A stretch of DNA of 64,000 nucleotides from Diphasiastrum complanatum (GCA_029204225.1 CM055111.1:17841019-17905018), one strand, 5' to 3'; positions 1-11,553 are shown, counted from the stretch's first letter. Notes: generated by a model from the sequence alone, not told the origin. Program-made: numbers and translations.

Positions 1-530
1 TAAATGGTGTTCCATTTAATGGTAATGGTGATTGGAGTGGCCAACACGAATATCTACTTCTAATGAAAATTTTTACTAATGGTTGCAAGCTAGGTGGAAG
101 AGGAAGATCAGACAAAGAACCTAGAATGTCTTTTGACACATCAACAGTGCATAGAAATTTGCAATTATCTTTCAAACTAGTCATAGTACGTCCAAGACGT
201 GTTCTCCTTTTTAAAGGGTGGTCAAGTTTGTGGAATCCACGTGGAGTATCGTGGAGGATTCATGTGCAACATCTAGGATAGGTGTGGTTGGGTGGTAAGA
301 ATGTTGTAGAGATTTGGAGACATGGATTGAATCTCAAGGCATTGATGAACTAATTATATCATGAAAGGGGTCATCATCAACAAGAGTATCAATTAAGGCC
401 AATGATGATCCAAAATCAATATTTATGTGATTTATCCTATCAATAATATTCTCGATCTCTCTTGCGACTCTTTTCCTTGAAACCAACTTATGTTCCTTCT
501 TATGCAAAAGTTGAAAATGTTAGATGTATC

Positions 531-585
<55 letters not shown>

Positions 586-906
586 CATGAAACATAAATT
601 AATATATAAGACAAGTCGTAAACCGGCAGCATGAAACACACACACGCACACACACAAACACACACACACACACACACCCTAAACACACTTCATGAGAACA
701 TTATAGAGTGCTAATCAAAACTCCCGAACCACACAATTATATCCTACTCCAAAATGTCACCACATGCTCCCTCCCTGCGGCGTTTGGGCTTTTTTGTGGA
801 ACTCATCTTCCAACAAAAGCATTTGAACCACGCCTTTAACAGAAGAAAACAATGGCTTCACACCTTCCTAGAATTGGGAGTGTTGGTTACTTTTAAGTTT
901 CTCTCC
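1..906. other. Intergenic stretch with two microsatellites
   Basis: I recognise no gene here. It holds a (TC)n run at about 534-582 and an imperfect (CA)n run at about 637-677. The short open frames over these runs are low-complexity translations of the repeats. Duplication copy A begins near its right end, where similarity to 56169 onward starts. Confidence 0.6.
534..582. repeat. (TC)n microsatellite
   Basis: An uninterrupted TC dinucleotide run of roughly 24 units, read directly. An imperfect (CA)n tract follows about 55 bases later (637-677). Confidence 0.95.
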
Positions 907-1188
907 AGTGTTCTGGAAAACTTTTTTGAGGTTTCCCTCAAAAATCCCATATCTTAAGGAGTATTCCGGCTACTGACAGGGGATATGCTTCTACTTGCCG
1001 GTTTTCCTCTATAAAATCTCAAATTTATCACGTAAAAATTCTTGCAAAATTTTGTAGTTGTCGATTTTGGGGAAAAGATGCCAGTTCCATTTCTTAAGAA
1101 TGTCAGCTTTCCCGAACTCTCTCTCTCTCTCTCTCTGATGTGAATGAGTCTATTATGGGTGATTGGATATGGAAATCAAGATAAACTA

Positions 1189-1298
1189 CATCTAATCATT
1201 CTATTTGGATTTTTTCTTTTAGAAGCAAGTGAGAGATTAACTTCATCTAATCATTCTATTTGGATTTTTCCTTTTAGAAGCAAGTGAGAGATTAACTT
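1189..1298. repeat. 55-bp minisatellite, two units
   Basis: Two tandem copies of a unit starting CATCTAATCATTCTATTTGG and ending in AAGCAAGTGAGAGATTAACTT. Copy B (56463-56625) has three units at the same place, so the array changed copy number after the duplication or in one lineage. Confidence 0.85.
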
Positions 1299-1809
1299 CA
1301 AAGTATCGTGGCACTCATCCTATCGATCAATCTTTATTGGCCAAGCCTTGAAGTCTCATAAAGGTCAAAGATTAAAGCATTTCCAAAAAAAACTTTAAAG
1401 AGTTTATCTCTCATACTCTTGGATTCTCTGTGTGCACTCCATTGGCCCAAATATGATCGTTGACAATCCTCCTTGTCCGAATCCTAAGGCTTTTGCATTG
1501 TGCGCATGTACATGGTATCTACTCATCATATTCTGGTTGGAACTGGTCCAATACTCCAATTGCAAATCGCCCAAATTCTTTCAGTGTCATTCAAGTGAAA
1601 ATTGACAAATTCTAACATGTGACGAATCGTAACATGTGACAAAAACTGACAAAATAGTCCTTGTACATTTAGTGCATTTGCAACCTTATTTGTGATGGAG
1701 TGGTGTCTTGGCTTTCCAAAGAGCAAGATACTATATCGCAATCCTCAATCAAATCGGAGTACATCACTATTACAAATAAAAAAATTATGACATAAATCAA
1801 TATACATAC

Positions 1810-2159
1810 ATGTGATGGATCAATAGGCGGTCTACGTCGACTGATGGAAGGGCTTGAAGATGAACCAATCAATAGTTGTTCATTGTAGTTTAGTCTTGCA
1901 TGTTCCTTTTTTCTGTGATAGAGCTCAATTTTTATCTTTTCTCCAAATCATGTGGAGGTACGATAATTTCCCTAGAATTCATAATTCCAATCAAAAGTCA
2001 ACTTAAGAATAAATTTGCAAGAAAAGTTATACACTCATATTCAAATAACAAATAAAGTGCAATTGATGTCAATATCAATAACAATATATACCTGCTATTG
2101 CGATCATGAGATGAATCGCTATCTGACGATGATGAGATCATCGATGACATGTACACACT
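1810..2159 (-). pseudogene. Possible two-exon remnant, minus strand
   Basis: On the minus strand a Ser/Asp-rich stretch at 2092-2159 (SSSSDSDSSHDRNS) follows a CTACAG acceptor and ends at a GTATAT donor. A second stretch at 1810-1971 begins after a TTCTAG acceptor and ends at GTATGT. The joined frame carries stops, so this is decayed if it was ever coding. It lies in the segment missing from copy B. I do not recognise the family; the second exon of a DNA transposon protein is one possibility. Weak call. Confidence 0.22.
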
Positions 2160-2642
2160 GTAGCCAGCTACTCTATACCACATCATAAGTAATCATTATG
2201 AGACTGTATGTACTGAACAAATATAATAAAATTTGTTAAAGACATGCCAACATCTAATCCATGTATATTCTAGTTATGCTTAATGTAAATCTAATATTCT
2301 AGTAACATTGCTACCAATTTCACATAATATTACGTCATAAAATCTTAAAAAACTTGTCAAATTACCTGTTTAATAATAATATGTACTATTTCTTATCTCC
2401 TGATTTTGTCTTGTATGTCAAATCTCAAGAAAAATAAAATTTATAACAATATAAAACTAGTTTTAACAATTAAATATTGCCATAATGATCTTTGAATTGA
2501 TTTTTTTATGTTCCATCATATTAAAAAATATATTTTATGTAAAATCCTACCATAAAATATTCTCATAAAATCTAGAAAAGATTATGATAGTGAGATTGCT
2601 AATTTTTTTTATTACTCAACTATGTTTTTTTGTTGAATGTAG

Positions 2643-3018
2643 CTTAGTGATTTTGGAAGACACATGACCGCCGCGTAGTACAAACAAGGTTATGATCATG
2701 GATATGTCGGCCTTAAGGCTTTTATGGAATCCCATCGATTGTTTCCAATCGTAAACTCTTAACCTTTATTGTTTTGTGATTGTTTACTTTGTGGTTTACA
2801 AGTAAGTTTAATTTCAATTTAATTGAATCTTTGATTCTATTTTGTAGAAAGGCTCTACAACTTCAAGCGTTCGTGATGTGGAAGAAAATGTGGAAAATAT
2901 TGTGGAGCAAAATGTGGAAGAGAACATGAATGAGAGCAAAGGGGAGTTTGAAGATGTGGACACCAACGTACACCTACAAGACGAAGGAAGCGAGGAGGGA
3001 GGAAGTGATGATGAGTAG
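2643..3018 (+). pseudogene. Two terminal exons of an unrecognised gene
   Basis: Exon 2643-2750 (36 codons) begins after a T-rich tract and TGTAG acceptor and ends at GTAAAC. Exon 2848-3018 (56 codons plus TAG) begins after TATTTTGTAG. Both are phase 0, so the frame runs through the splice. The first exon includes HGYVGLKAFMESHRLFP and has one in-frame TAG. The second is strongly acidic (EENVENIVEQNVEEN, ending EEGGSDDE), as are the tails of several plant transposase and nuclear proteins. No family is recognised. The stretch is absent from copy B. It could be the end of a host gene or of a DNA transposon; the internal stop favours a fossil. Confidence 0.35.
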
Positions 3019-3729
3019 AGTTTTTAAATTAAATGTAAGGCCTTGTAGAAGGCAATGTATGAAGGGAGAATTTATTCTCTCATCAATGTACTTTTTTTTA
3101 GATCAATCAATATAATGTTTTGGAACCACATCATTCTTGCAAAAAATTTGAATGCATATATTTTTAATTCATGAATGCAAATGTATAGTCTATTGAATGT
3201 GGATCTATTGAATGCAAATGTATTTATTGATGTATTCAATGCAATGTACAGTCTATATATTGCACATCTATGGAATGCAAATGTATCTATTGATGAATTC
3301 AATGTAAGGTATCTATTTTAGCACATGATTTGCATGGCAAATGAATCAAAATAAATGTGAATTTACCTTTACTATTGTATCTCCATTGTTTTTAATCTTT
3401 GCTTTTCCTTTTGCATGCACTTGATCTTTCAATCCTTTGCAGTGAAAGCTCTTTTTTCATTTTTCATATCCAAGCCTACATCACAAACAAAAAAGATCTT
3501 AAAACATATGATCACAAAACACATACTATTAACATCCATCAATGAACTAAAAATCCTAAACACTATTAATCTTCTCACTCACATTCATCCCCATCTCATC
3601 TTCACTCCCATCTATACTCTCTTTTTCTCTCTCACACACAACAGAAAGAGGAAGTCGACCTCTAGTTTAGGAGCGAGCCACATTTTGGTTTGCGCCAAAT
3701 GTTTTTTTTTTGGGTCCAAAAAATCTGCA

Positions 3730-4205
3730 TGGGTTATCCACGCATGGATAATCCATGCAAAATCCAGAGACTTAATTGCATGAATACCGCGTGGATAAAA
3801 AAAAATTTATCCACGACCCTAGCTCTCTGGATTTCACGTGGATAAAAAAATTTCGTGTGGATAATCCACGCGTGGATAATTTGCCACGCATTATCCACGC
3901 AAAAGCCAAGCCTTTTTTAAAAAAATCTTACTATGGTGTGGATTATCCATGTGAAATAAAAATTCACATTTTCGGCTCCGGGTGCCGGAGGTTTGCCCAG
4001 CTGCCGGTTGTCGGAGTTGGCGTGGATAATCCACGCAGTTTGAATTTCAAGACATTCGGCCGATCTGTTGCTGACACTTGCGTGGAACATCCATGCATGG
4101 ATAATCCACACACCGTATCCATGCATATATCCATGCCTATCCACGACTATATCCACGTGAAATTTTTTTGGCCGTGCCTCTTCCTTTTTGTGCGTGGATA
4201 TTTGC
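3730..4205. repeat. Array of TGGATWATCCA palindromes, copy A
   Basis: About twenty half-sites of the type CGTGGAT or its complement ATCCACG occur in under 500 bases, in both orientations. Several are paired into near-perfect palindromes (GCATGGATAATCCATGC near 3743; GCGTGGATAATCCACGC near 4020). Such dense, two-orientation short motifs are typical of subterminal transposase-binding repeats of CACTA (En/Spm) elements, and a DUF4216-type transposase remnant follows directly. The link to that element is inference. Copy B carries the same array at about 57575-58050. Confidence 0.7.
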
Positions 4206-4389
4206 TACATGTGTTCTTGTGACATTTAGTTCCATTTCGTTCAGTACAAAAAATACAATGCACTGTGTGGACGCATGGATGACACTTTCGTACAGAGCAT
4301 ATTGACAAAAGTAGAAATACGTACGATTGTGGAGTCATGGCAAATTTTACCCAAGAGAGTCAAGCAAGCACAACGGACACCAGTTTACT

Positions 4390-4958
4390 CTCTTCTTAAC
4401 TTGATTATTGTGGGACAATCAATGGCATCTTTGAAGTTGGATTTAGACAATTCAACTTTTTCATATTTGATGTCAAATGGTTCAAAGTTATTTGCAATGG
4501 TCCCAATGCAATTGTCAGAGATGAGAGTAGTTATTTTGCCATTGAATCTGCCAAGCATTGGACAGATCAAAGAGATACATTCGTTTTTCATCAACCATGT
4601 GAGCAGGTACATTTCTTCTATGTTTTGAAGATGTCTATGCTCTTTTGATGTCAATCAGTCGATTTTCAGTGTACTGCAAAAAATGTATATTGTGTATAGT
4701 AATACCCAACCAACTGTAACAAAGCTATGGATATTAACTACAAGTCAATGTTTATGGTAACATCAATCAATTACAGGTGGTCTTTCACTCCGATCGTTCT
4801 AGATGGTCGTACGTGATTCAAGTTGCTCCTCGAAGTAAAAGAATTTTTGAAGATAGAGATGTCGTTTAGGACATGGCGCTGCTAGTTGATGCACCTCATG
4901 AACAAGATCGTGATGACGGATTCGATAACACATTTTTGGAGGATGATCATGTGCAAGC
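4390..4958 (+). pseudogene. CACTA (En/Spm) transposase 3' part, DUF4216-like
   Basis: Exon to 4606 encodes a DUF4216-like stretch (FFIFDVKWFKV, then WTDQRDTFVF). A GT-AG intron occupies 4607-4776 (GTACAT to TTACAG), and the next exon from 4777 reads VVFHSDRSRWSYVIQVAPRS. This order, a hydrophobic strand with KWF, a middle part, then VVF..D....W.YV, is the C-terminal pattern of TNP2-type CACTA transposases. In-frame stops (one upstream near 4383, one at 4868) show it is dead. An acidic tail follows and is split at 4958 by a copia insertion, resuming at 10966. Copy B lacks the intron and second-exon part (4521-4887 here). Confidence 0.6.
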
Positions 4959-5608
4959 TGTGAAAGATTTCAGATCCTTAAGATCCAATCTACTTGAATA
5001 TTCTTTGGTTAGAAAGAGAAATACACTACCAATTTCACCAATGTAGAAAAATCAGCATCTACACACAATTTGAGATGCAAACACTAATAGAACTTGATCA
5101 AACTTGAATGAAATGATTATGTACTATTTTTGTCCGTACAAAACCAGCAAGCTACTGTATTTCACACGTGTGGATCCAAAAATAGCAAATATAGAACATT
5201 CTACACATAGAATTGCAAGCAATCACCAAGATAGTGCACCAATGGATAGTAGAATCCAAGAGAAACATGTATAAGCATGAAATGAGATAGAGAAGAGAGA
5301 AGATGACTCTCTCCACGAGTTACATCCTTTTATAACAGGTCCAAACCCTATTTGGCTACTTGGCTTTCCCACCAAAATGCTAACCCTACCAATATTGGGT
5401 CTAGATTCAATGTACCCAACTTATTCAAATCGAATCTACTCAAACTCGCATTCTATCTTTCCCACACTTTCAAAACGTGTTTATTCAAATGAAATTTAGA
5501 CTAATGAACTTTTAAAAGTCAACCTCTAAGTCTAAAACAAGTTTTGGCCTCAATATGCCAAATATGAAAATATTGCAAAATGTGATGAAACTAGTTGAAT
5601 TTTTCACA
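4959..5608 (-). repeat. Copia-1 LTR, left (3' LTR of the element)
   Basis: 650 bp starting TGTGAAAGATTTC and ending TTTTCACA on the plus strand; matches 10328-10965 almost end to end. A purine tract (GAAGAGGGAG on the minus strand) lies immediately inside. Confidence 0.92.
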
Positions 5609-6164
5609 CTCCCTCTTCAACTAGTTTTAGCATAGACTTTGATAGTACTCCAAGTGAAGTCCTATGCTTCATGAACAAGTCTTTTCCCAATGCTTTGGTG
5701 AAGATATCAGCTACACATTCCCTTGAAGACACGTGTTGAAGCTCCACCTCCTTTGCAATGACTCGCTCCCTCACAAAATGATATTGTATCTCAATATGCT
5801 TGCTCCTAGCATGAAATATAGGATTGGATGCCATTCTTTGGGCTGATTGATTGTCACAAAAGATGATTGAGCTCTCTGAAAAATCCAGCAAGTGAAGATC
5901 CTTGATCATCGTCTTGATCCATACCATCTCCTTTGTGCAATGTGTAAGAGCTTTGTACTCGGCCTCACTAGATGACAATGAGATAGTGGCTTGTTTCTTT
6001 GACATACATGATATAGCTCCATCACCTATGAAAATACAAAAAGAACTAATGGATTTCCTATCCATTATATCTCCAGCATAGTCTGAATCTAAAAATCCAA
6101 AAAGATTAGGTGATGATCCCTCATACAATATGCCAAAATCTCGAGTTCCAATGATGTACCTCAA
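5604..6164 (-). pseudogene. Copia-1 RNase H part
   Basis: The frame includes FLDSDYAGD, KKQATISLSSSEAEY and FCDNQSAQRMASNP, the conserved blocks of the copia RNase H domain, followed by the usual HIEIQYHFVRE region. It belongs to the retroelement and is described only as one of its parts. Confidence 0.85.
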
Positions 6165-6175
6165 AACTCGTTTTC

Positions 6176-7260
6176 CTAGCTTCCAATGCTCCTAGCATAG
6201 TTTTTGCCAATAGAACTTTGATCTATCATAAGAATGATCTTCTTCCTAAGAATAGATCTCCTTTCAATGATCATGTAATGCTCAAAATAGAAACAACCAT
6301 AATTGATATAGAGAATAGTGTCCACTTGGGATGCTTCACTATTTCTTACATCAATTTTACATGTAAGAATGTGACTAGAACATGAAGAATCAAATAGAAT
6401 GTAAATGAAATGATTCCACCATGCTTCCAACTCTTAACGCTCTGGAAAAATACAGCAAACAAACAATAAATGTGAGTGATCAACTTTTGCTTGCATGTCT
6501 CCTCCTCCTTTTTCCTTTGTTGCCTTGTATCCACCATGATACTCCATGAATGAGCCTCCATCTTCATCTTGCCACAAGAAACCATCAAACCTTGGAAATC
6601 CATGAGTAGGTGAGTACATTAATGATGCAAATCCAGCACCACATGACTCCATAACACTAATCCATCTTCAAGATCTACTTGACACAAGAAAATGACCATG
6701 AATTCACCAAAAATTGACAATCTCCAAGTATTGGCACCAAGTAGCTCAACACTTGAGAACTTAGCCATGGATGAGTGACATAATGAACCTACAATAGCTT
6801 CATTTCCATCAGCAAAATCAGCCAAGAATGCTAGTACAAATCCAACATCAAAACAATGCTCACCAATGTAGCTAGTTTTACCATATCTTGACAATTTGCA
6901 CACATCCACATGAAATTGCTCAAACATGAGATAGAACAAGTAAAATAAACTTGAACAACACTTCCTTGCTGCTCCTTTGACCTTACTTGAGTCTTCAATA
7001 TGCTGCAAAATTAGATCCATAACACCTTTGCCAATTACCTCTTCTTTGATGCTCTTGACTAGCTCCAAATTGCCAAATTCCCTTTTGACTAGTTGAAGCG
7101 CTTTGAGATCAATTTCTTGATCTTCAACTTGACCATCAAAGTCATTGAACAAACTTTGTTTTCCAGATCCATTACTTGATTTTACAGCAAGATAACATCC
7201 ATCCACTTGCATAGCTCCATGTACACAAGAAGATCCTCCAAAAGATGTTCCACTCTTCAT
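6176..7260 (-). other. Non-retroviral filler inside Copia-1
   Basis: Between the integrase-side linker and RNase H, where copia elements carry reverse transcriptase, I see no RT motifs. The sequence has open stretches on the minus strand (one to about 7200 with the phrase SIKEEVIGKGVMDLILQHIE) that I do not recognise. Part of it (6285-6425) recurs at about 23445-23590 beside another copia remnant, so this filler is shared by more than one element. A captured host fragment or old non-autonomous family sequence is possible. Confidence 0.5.
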
Positions 7261-7369
7261 AAGAGATTGATACTCAAGATCCATTGGTTGGATCCACTCC
7301 TCTTCTTTCCTTGCTTGATCTATACTTGTAGGCTCATCCAAAGAAGTTAGGAAAGCAGCATAATTTCCA

Positions 7370-8420
7370 GAAACTACTTGCTTACCCTTTTGATCATATG
7401 TGAGCCTTGAAGGTATTTGTCTTTCTCTTGATGTTCTCCTTGGCTTTTGACTTGATGAAGGTCCATCATCACCACCATCCAAAGTAGGATCCTTCCATCA
7501 ACATCAAGAATGTTAGATCCATCTACTTTACCATAAATCATGCTTGAAGACACCTTTGGAATGTTTCCCTCATCAAAAATGACATCTCTACCAACAATCA
7601 CTTTGTTAGTAGAAGGAATGTAAACCTTGTAGGCTTTACTCACCTCACTATATCCAACAAAAATACCTCTTCTTGAAGATGGATCCTCCTTGGTCCTATC
7701 ATCAAGAGTAATGTTGACATAGCATGTGCATCCAAATGCTCTTAGAAAGTTGACACTCAGCCTCCTCTTGAATAGCATCTCAAAAGGTGTCCTTCCATCC
7801 AAAAAAGCACTCGGCCACCTATTGCACAAGAAATTGGCACACAACAAAGCTTGATCCCAAAATGGTTTGTCAAGATTAGCACTTAACCTCATAGCTTTAG
7901 CACTTTCACATAAAGTTCTATTCTTCCTTTCAGCCACTCCATTTTGTTGTGGGGCCTTGATGTTGTATACTCCCTCTTGATCCCATGCTCATCACAAAAG
8001 GCCTTGAACTTGTTAGATATGTACTCACCACCATTGTCACCTCTCAAGCACTTGATCTTTGTGGAGAATTGGTTCTCCCTTGCATTCTTGAACTTGACAA
8101 AGACATCATACACTTTATCCTTGCTCTTTAGTAGATAGATCCAACAAAATCTACTAAAATCATCAATGAATGTTACATACATCTTAGCTCCACTATTGCT
8201 AATTGTAGTAAATCCATGAATATTCGAATGTACAAGTTGAAAAGGCTTTGTAGATCTAGAAATAGATCTAGTATAAGGTAGTCTATGTGACTTAGACAAA
8301 GCACAAGACTCACAAACATGCTTGTCATTACTTAAGAAACTTGGAAGACCAATCACAACCTTCTTCCTTGCCATTAACTCCAATGACTTGAAGTTGAGGT
8401 GTCCCATCCTTTTGTGCCAA
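7370..8420 (-). pseudogene. Copia-1 integrase part
   Basis: Shows the pre-integrase zinc region (HKRMGHLNFKSLE, then CESCALSKSHRLPY) and the integrase core (FIDDFSRFCWIYLLKSKD, LRGDNGGEYIS, AERKNRTLCE). The downstream Pro/Ser/Arg-rich linker is near 7380-7480. It is a fossil part of the copia element. Confidence 0.88.
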
Positions 8421-8739
8421 ACCTCTTGAATAGAAATTTGCTCCCTTGCAACACATCCAACTTTGGTTAGCAATAACACAAGCATCAAGTTTGAACAACT
8501 TCCCTTGCCTTTTACCTTTTCCAATCAAGACATCCTTCCTTTTGATCAAACAAGCATCTCCATCAAACTCCACCTTGAGGCCGTTACTTAGCATTTGACT
8601 CACACTAAGCAAATTCTTGGTAATAGATGGAATAAACAAAACATCCTCCAAATGAACACTCCTATTTGTAGAGAGAGAAATAGGAATTGTGCCAATCCCT
8701 TTGATTGCACACTCACCATCATTGGCCGTGTAGATCACC

Positions 8740-9729
8740 CTCTTGTCATCTCCATATGCCAACAAAGAAGTGAAGTACTCTTTGTGAAAGGTCATGTGTG
8801 AACTTGCTCCACTATCAATCCACCAAGGATCTAGATCTCCATCATTAACAAGCATACATGAAGACATCACAAAAGCATCATCATTTGCATCTTGCACATC
8901 CAAACCATCCTCATCAAGAGTAAGATTACCTTGCTTGTCTCCTTGATCTCTCTTCTTCTTGTAGCACTCACTTGCAAAGTGTCCTTTGATGCCACAATAG
9001 AAGCACTTGAGCTTTGATCTATCATTCTTTTTGCCACTTGAAGAAGCATCCACTTGATCTTGCCCTTTAGACCACTTGCTTTTGGTTTTGCCCTTGAATT
9101 TGCCCTTTGTGAACATAGCATCCTTTTGAAGTGTTGATGTAGATCCACCTCTTGCTTGAAGCCTATATTCCTCATTGATCAAGATCTCTTGAAGATCCAT
9201 CAAACTTGACAAACTCTTTTGAATAGCAATACTTTGAACAATGTTAGCATGAGCATCCAACAAGCCATTAAGAATCACTTGAATAAGTTCTCCCTTCCTT
9301 AATGCTTTCATCTATGCAAGCCAACTCATCATTCAATGCTTTCATTCTCAAAACAAAAGTACTTGGACTTTCTTCATTCTTTTGTAAACAAGAAAAGATT
9401 TGTCTTCTTAGAGTCAACACTCTAGAAGTAGACTTGGATTCATAAAGCTTCTTCAATGAATTCCAAGCTTCCAAAGATGATGTGCACTTACCAACTTCCT
9501 TGAGAAGTTCATTGGTAGCATTCATCTTTATCATGTGTAGAGCCTTCTTGGCCCTCTTGTCATACCTCAATTGATCTTGTTGTGTTGCTGGTCTCTCCTC
9601 CAAACCTACAACAATATCCAAAACATCATTCATCTCAAGAAGTGAAACCATCCTCACTTTCCATAATGAATAGTTACTTGAGGTAAGCCTATCATTGGCT
9701 TCCAACATGACTCCAATTGAGGATGCCAT
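8740..9729 (-). pseudogene. Copia-1 gag and protease part
   Basis: Gag begins at 9729 with a start like other plant copia gags (LTSSNYSLWKVRM). A CX2CX4HX4C knuckle (CFYCGIKGHFASEC) lies at about 8963-9005, and the aspartic protease signature WWIDSGASSHM at about 8794-8824. Known family roles are nucleocapsid and polyprotein processing. Confidence 0.88.
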
Positions 9730-10309
9730 GTAGCAATGACCTGATCTTCTCTTTCAACCTGCTTCAATGCACAAAGCACTCCTTTGAACAACAACAAATG
9801 CTTTCAAAAGAAATCACCAATATTTGAAACTCTCACAAATTCTCTTCTAGCACTTATCCAAGCAAATCAACACATAGAATCATGGAATCTTGATCAACCT
9901 ATGATCTATCCTCAATCTAATGACTTTTGCCACTTCCTAAGATTGAAACACACTCAAATGAAGTCTAGCAACCTCACTATCTAGAGATCCAATCAAAATT
10001 AGGGTTTTGACAAAATTACAAAAAATTGACTATTCCAAATCTACATGCAAATGCTAAAAATTTGACATGCAATCTATAAGCCACCACTTAGGCTGAACCA
10101 ATGATCCAAAAATCGGCCAAATCCAGCATGTGAATTCAAAAAATGGAATTGAACAAGTATATTGACCTATTTAGTGTTTTGATCTATAAAAGATCCAATC
10201 TACAAAAGCAAAAAATCCGATTTTGGTGTAGAATCCTCTCTAGCATGCTCTAGACTTGATATCTTCACCAAATCATTGATAGATCTGATTTTCTCCTTCA
10301 TAACCTGAA

Positions 10310-10327
10310 ACACAAGTTCTGATACCA
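10310..10327 (-). other. Copia-1 primer-binding site
   Basis: Directly inside the right LTR the minus strand reads TGGTATCAGAAC, matching the initiator tRNA-Met 3' end used by plant copia elements. It fixes the orientation and the LTR edge. Confidence 0.85.
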
Positions 10328-10965
10328 TGTGAAAGATTTCAGATCCTTAAGATCCAATCTACTTGAATGATCTTTGGTTAGAAAGAGAAATACACTACTA
10401 ATTTCACCAATGTAGAAAAATCAGCATCTACACACAATTTGAGATGCAAAAACTAATAGAACTTGATCAAACTTGAATGAAATGATTATGTATTGTTGCT
10501 GTCCGTACAAAATCAGCAAGCTACTGTATTTCACACGTGTGGATCCAAAAATAACAAATATAGATCATTCTACACATAGAATTGCAAGCAATCACAAGAT
10601 AGTGCACCAATGGATAGTAGAACCCAAAGAGAACCATGTATAACCATGAAATGAGATAGAGAAGAGAGAAGATGACTCTCTCCATGAGTTACATCCTTTT
10701 ATAGCAGGTCCAAACCCTATTTGGCCACTTGGCTTTCGCACCAAAATGCTAACCCTACTAGATTCAATGTACCCAACTTATTCAAATTGAATCTACTCAA
10801 ACTCGCATTCTATCATTCCCACACTTTCAAAAAGTGTTTATTCAAATGAAATTTAGACTAATGAACTTTGAAAAGTCAACCTCTAAGTCTAAAACAAGTT
10901 TTGGCCTCAATATGCCAAATATGGAAATATTGCAAAATGTGATGAAACTAGTTGATTCTTTCACA
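10328..10965 (-). repeat. Copia-1 LTR, right (5' LTR of the element)
   Basis: 638 bp, TG...CA, matching 4959-5608 with about 4 percent substitutions plus one 11-bp length difference. On the minus strand a TATA-like box (GCTATAAAAGG) lies near 10697-10704, as expected for a promoter-bearing LTR. Confidence 0.92.
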
Positions 10966-11113
10966 CAAGCTTCACAAGCTAATGATGATGTTGAGCGTGA
11001 TGCATCATCATCGAATGGATCAATGACACACGACACACCTTCTTGGTCTCACTCGTTGCAACCGTGGCCATTAGCTTTTGAAGATCAACTTATTAATAAT
11101 GAAGCTATAAGAG
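10966..11113 (+). pseudogene. CACTA transposase tail, continuation after Copia-1
   Basis: Continues the acidic tail that stops at 4958: SQANDDVERDASSS, THDTPSWSHSLQPW, AFEDQLINNEAIR. The same stretch is uninterrupted in copy B at 58438-58582, where it runs on to a stop at 58676. Here it ends abruptly at the GA-rich block. Confidence 0.7.
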
Positions 11114-11270
11114 TCAAAGCTATTCAACCCAGCCTAGGAAGGAGAGAGAGAAAGAGAGGAGAGATAGAAGGCCTTGGCTAGGAAAGGCTTTGACAACGGC
11201 GCCATTGTTGTGTCGTCAATGTAGCATAGGGTCCGAACATTAGGAGCGTCAGCCCCGCCTTCACTTGCAT

Positions 11271-11324
<54 letters not shown>

Positions 11325-11480
11325 CCTAGGTCAAGAGAGGCTTTGTGGGCTCGAGTGCACCCAAAGCTATTCACACCCAACTTAGGAAAGAGAGAGAGAA
11401 AGAGAGATTACAGATAGAAGGCCTTGGCTAGGAAAGACTTTGGGGGCGGCTCGAGCACCTACCCAAAGCTATTCGATCCT

Positions 11481-11553
<73 letters not shown>

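Larger units (their letters stand above)
4959..10965 (-). mobile_element. Ty1/copia LTR retrotransposon (Copia-1), broken
   Basis: A 6.0-kb element on the minus strand with LTRs at 4959-5608 and 10328-10965, TG...CA ends and a 5-bp CAAGC target duplication (4954-4958 and 10966-10970). The tRNA-Met-type primer site TGGTATCAGAAC lies at 10316-10327 and a purine tract abuts the other LTR at 5609-5624. Parts recognised in copia order: gag with zinc knuckle, protease, integrase and RNase H. I recognise no reverse transcriptase between integrase and RNase H; other sequence sits there. The coding part is broken several times. LTRs differ by about 4 percent by eye, suggesting a few million years at usual plant rates. 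It is inserted into the CACTA tail. Confidence 0.93.

Noticed and set aside
432-686. Open frame of 84 residues, minus strand
   Set aside because: It is the translation of (CA)n and (TC)n microsatellites (poly CV and RE), not a gene.
3730-4205. TTATCCAC-type sites resemble bacterial DnaA boxes of a replication origin
   Set aside because: The setting is plant nuclear DNA with introns and retrotransposons; the sites are palindromic and lie next to a CACTA remnant, so subterminal repeats are far more likely.
7944-8138. Plus-strand frames opposite Copia-1 integrase, and similar frames at 12286-12468
   Set aside because: Antisense shadows of integrase coding sequence.
11276-11550. Regularly spaced repeats as a CRISPR array
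   Set aside because: The repeats are (GA)n tracts and long minisatellite units in a plant genome, without uniform spacers or cas genes.
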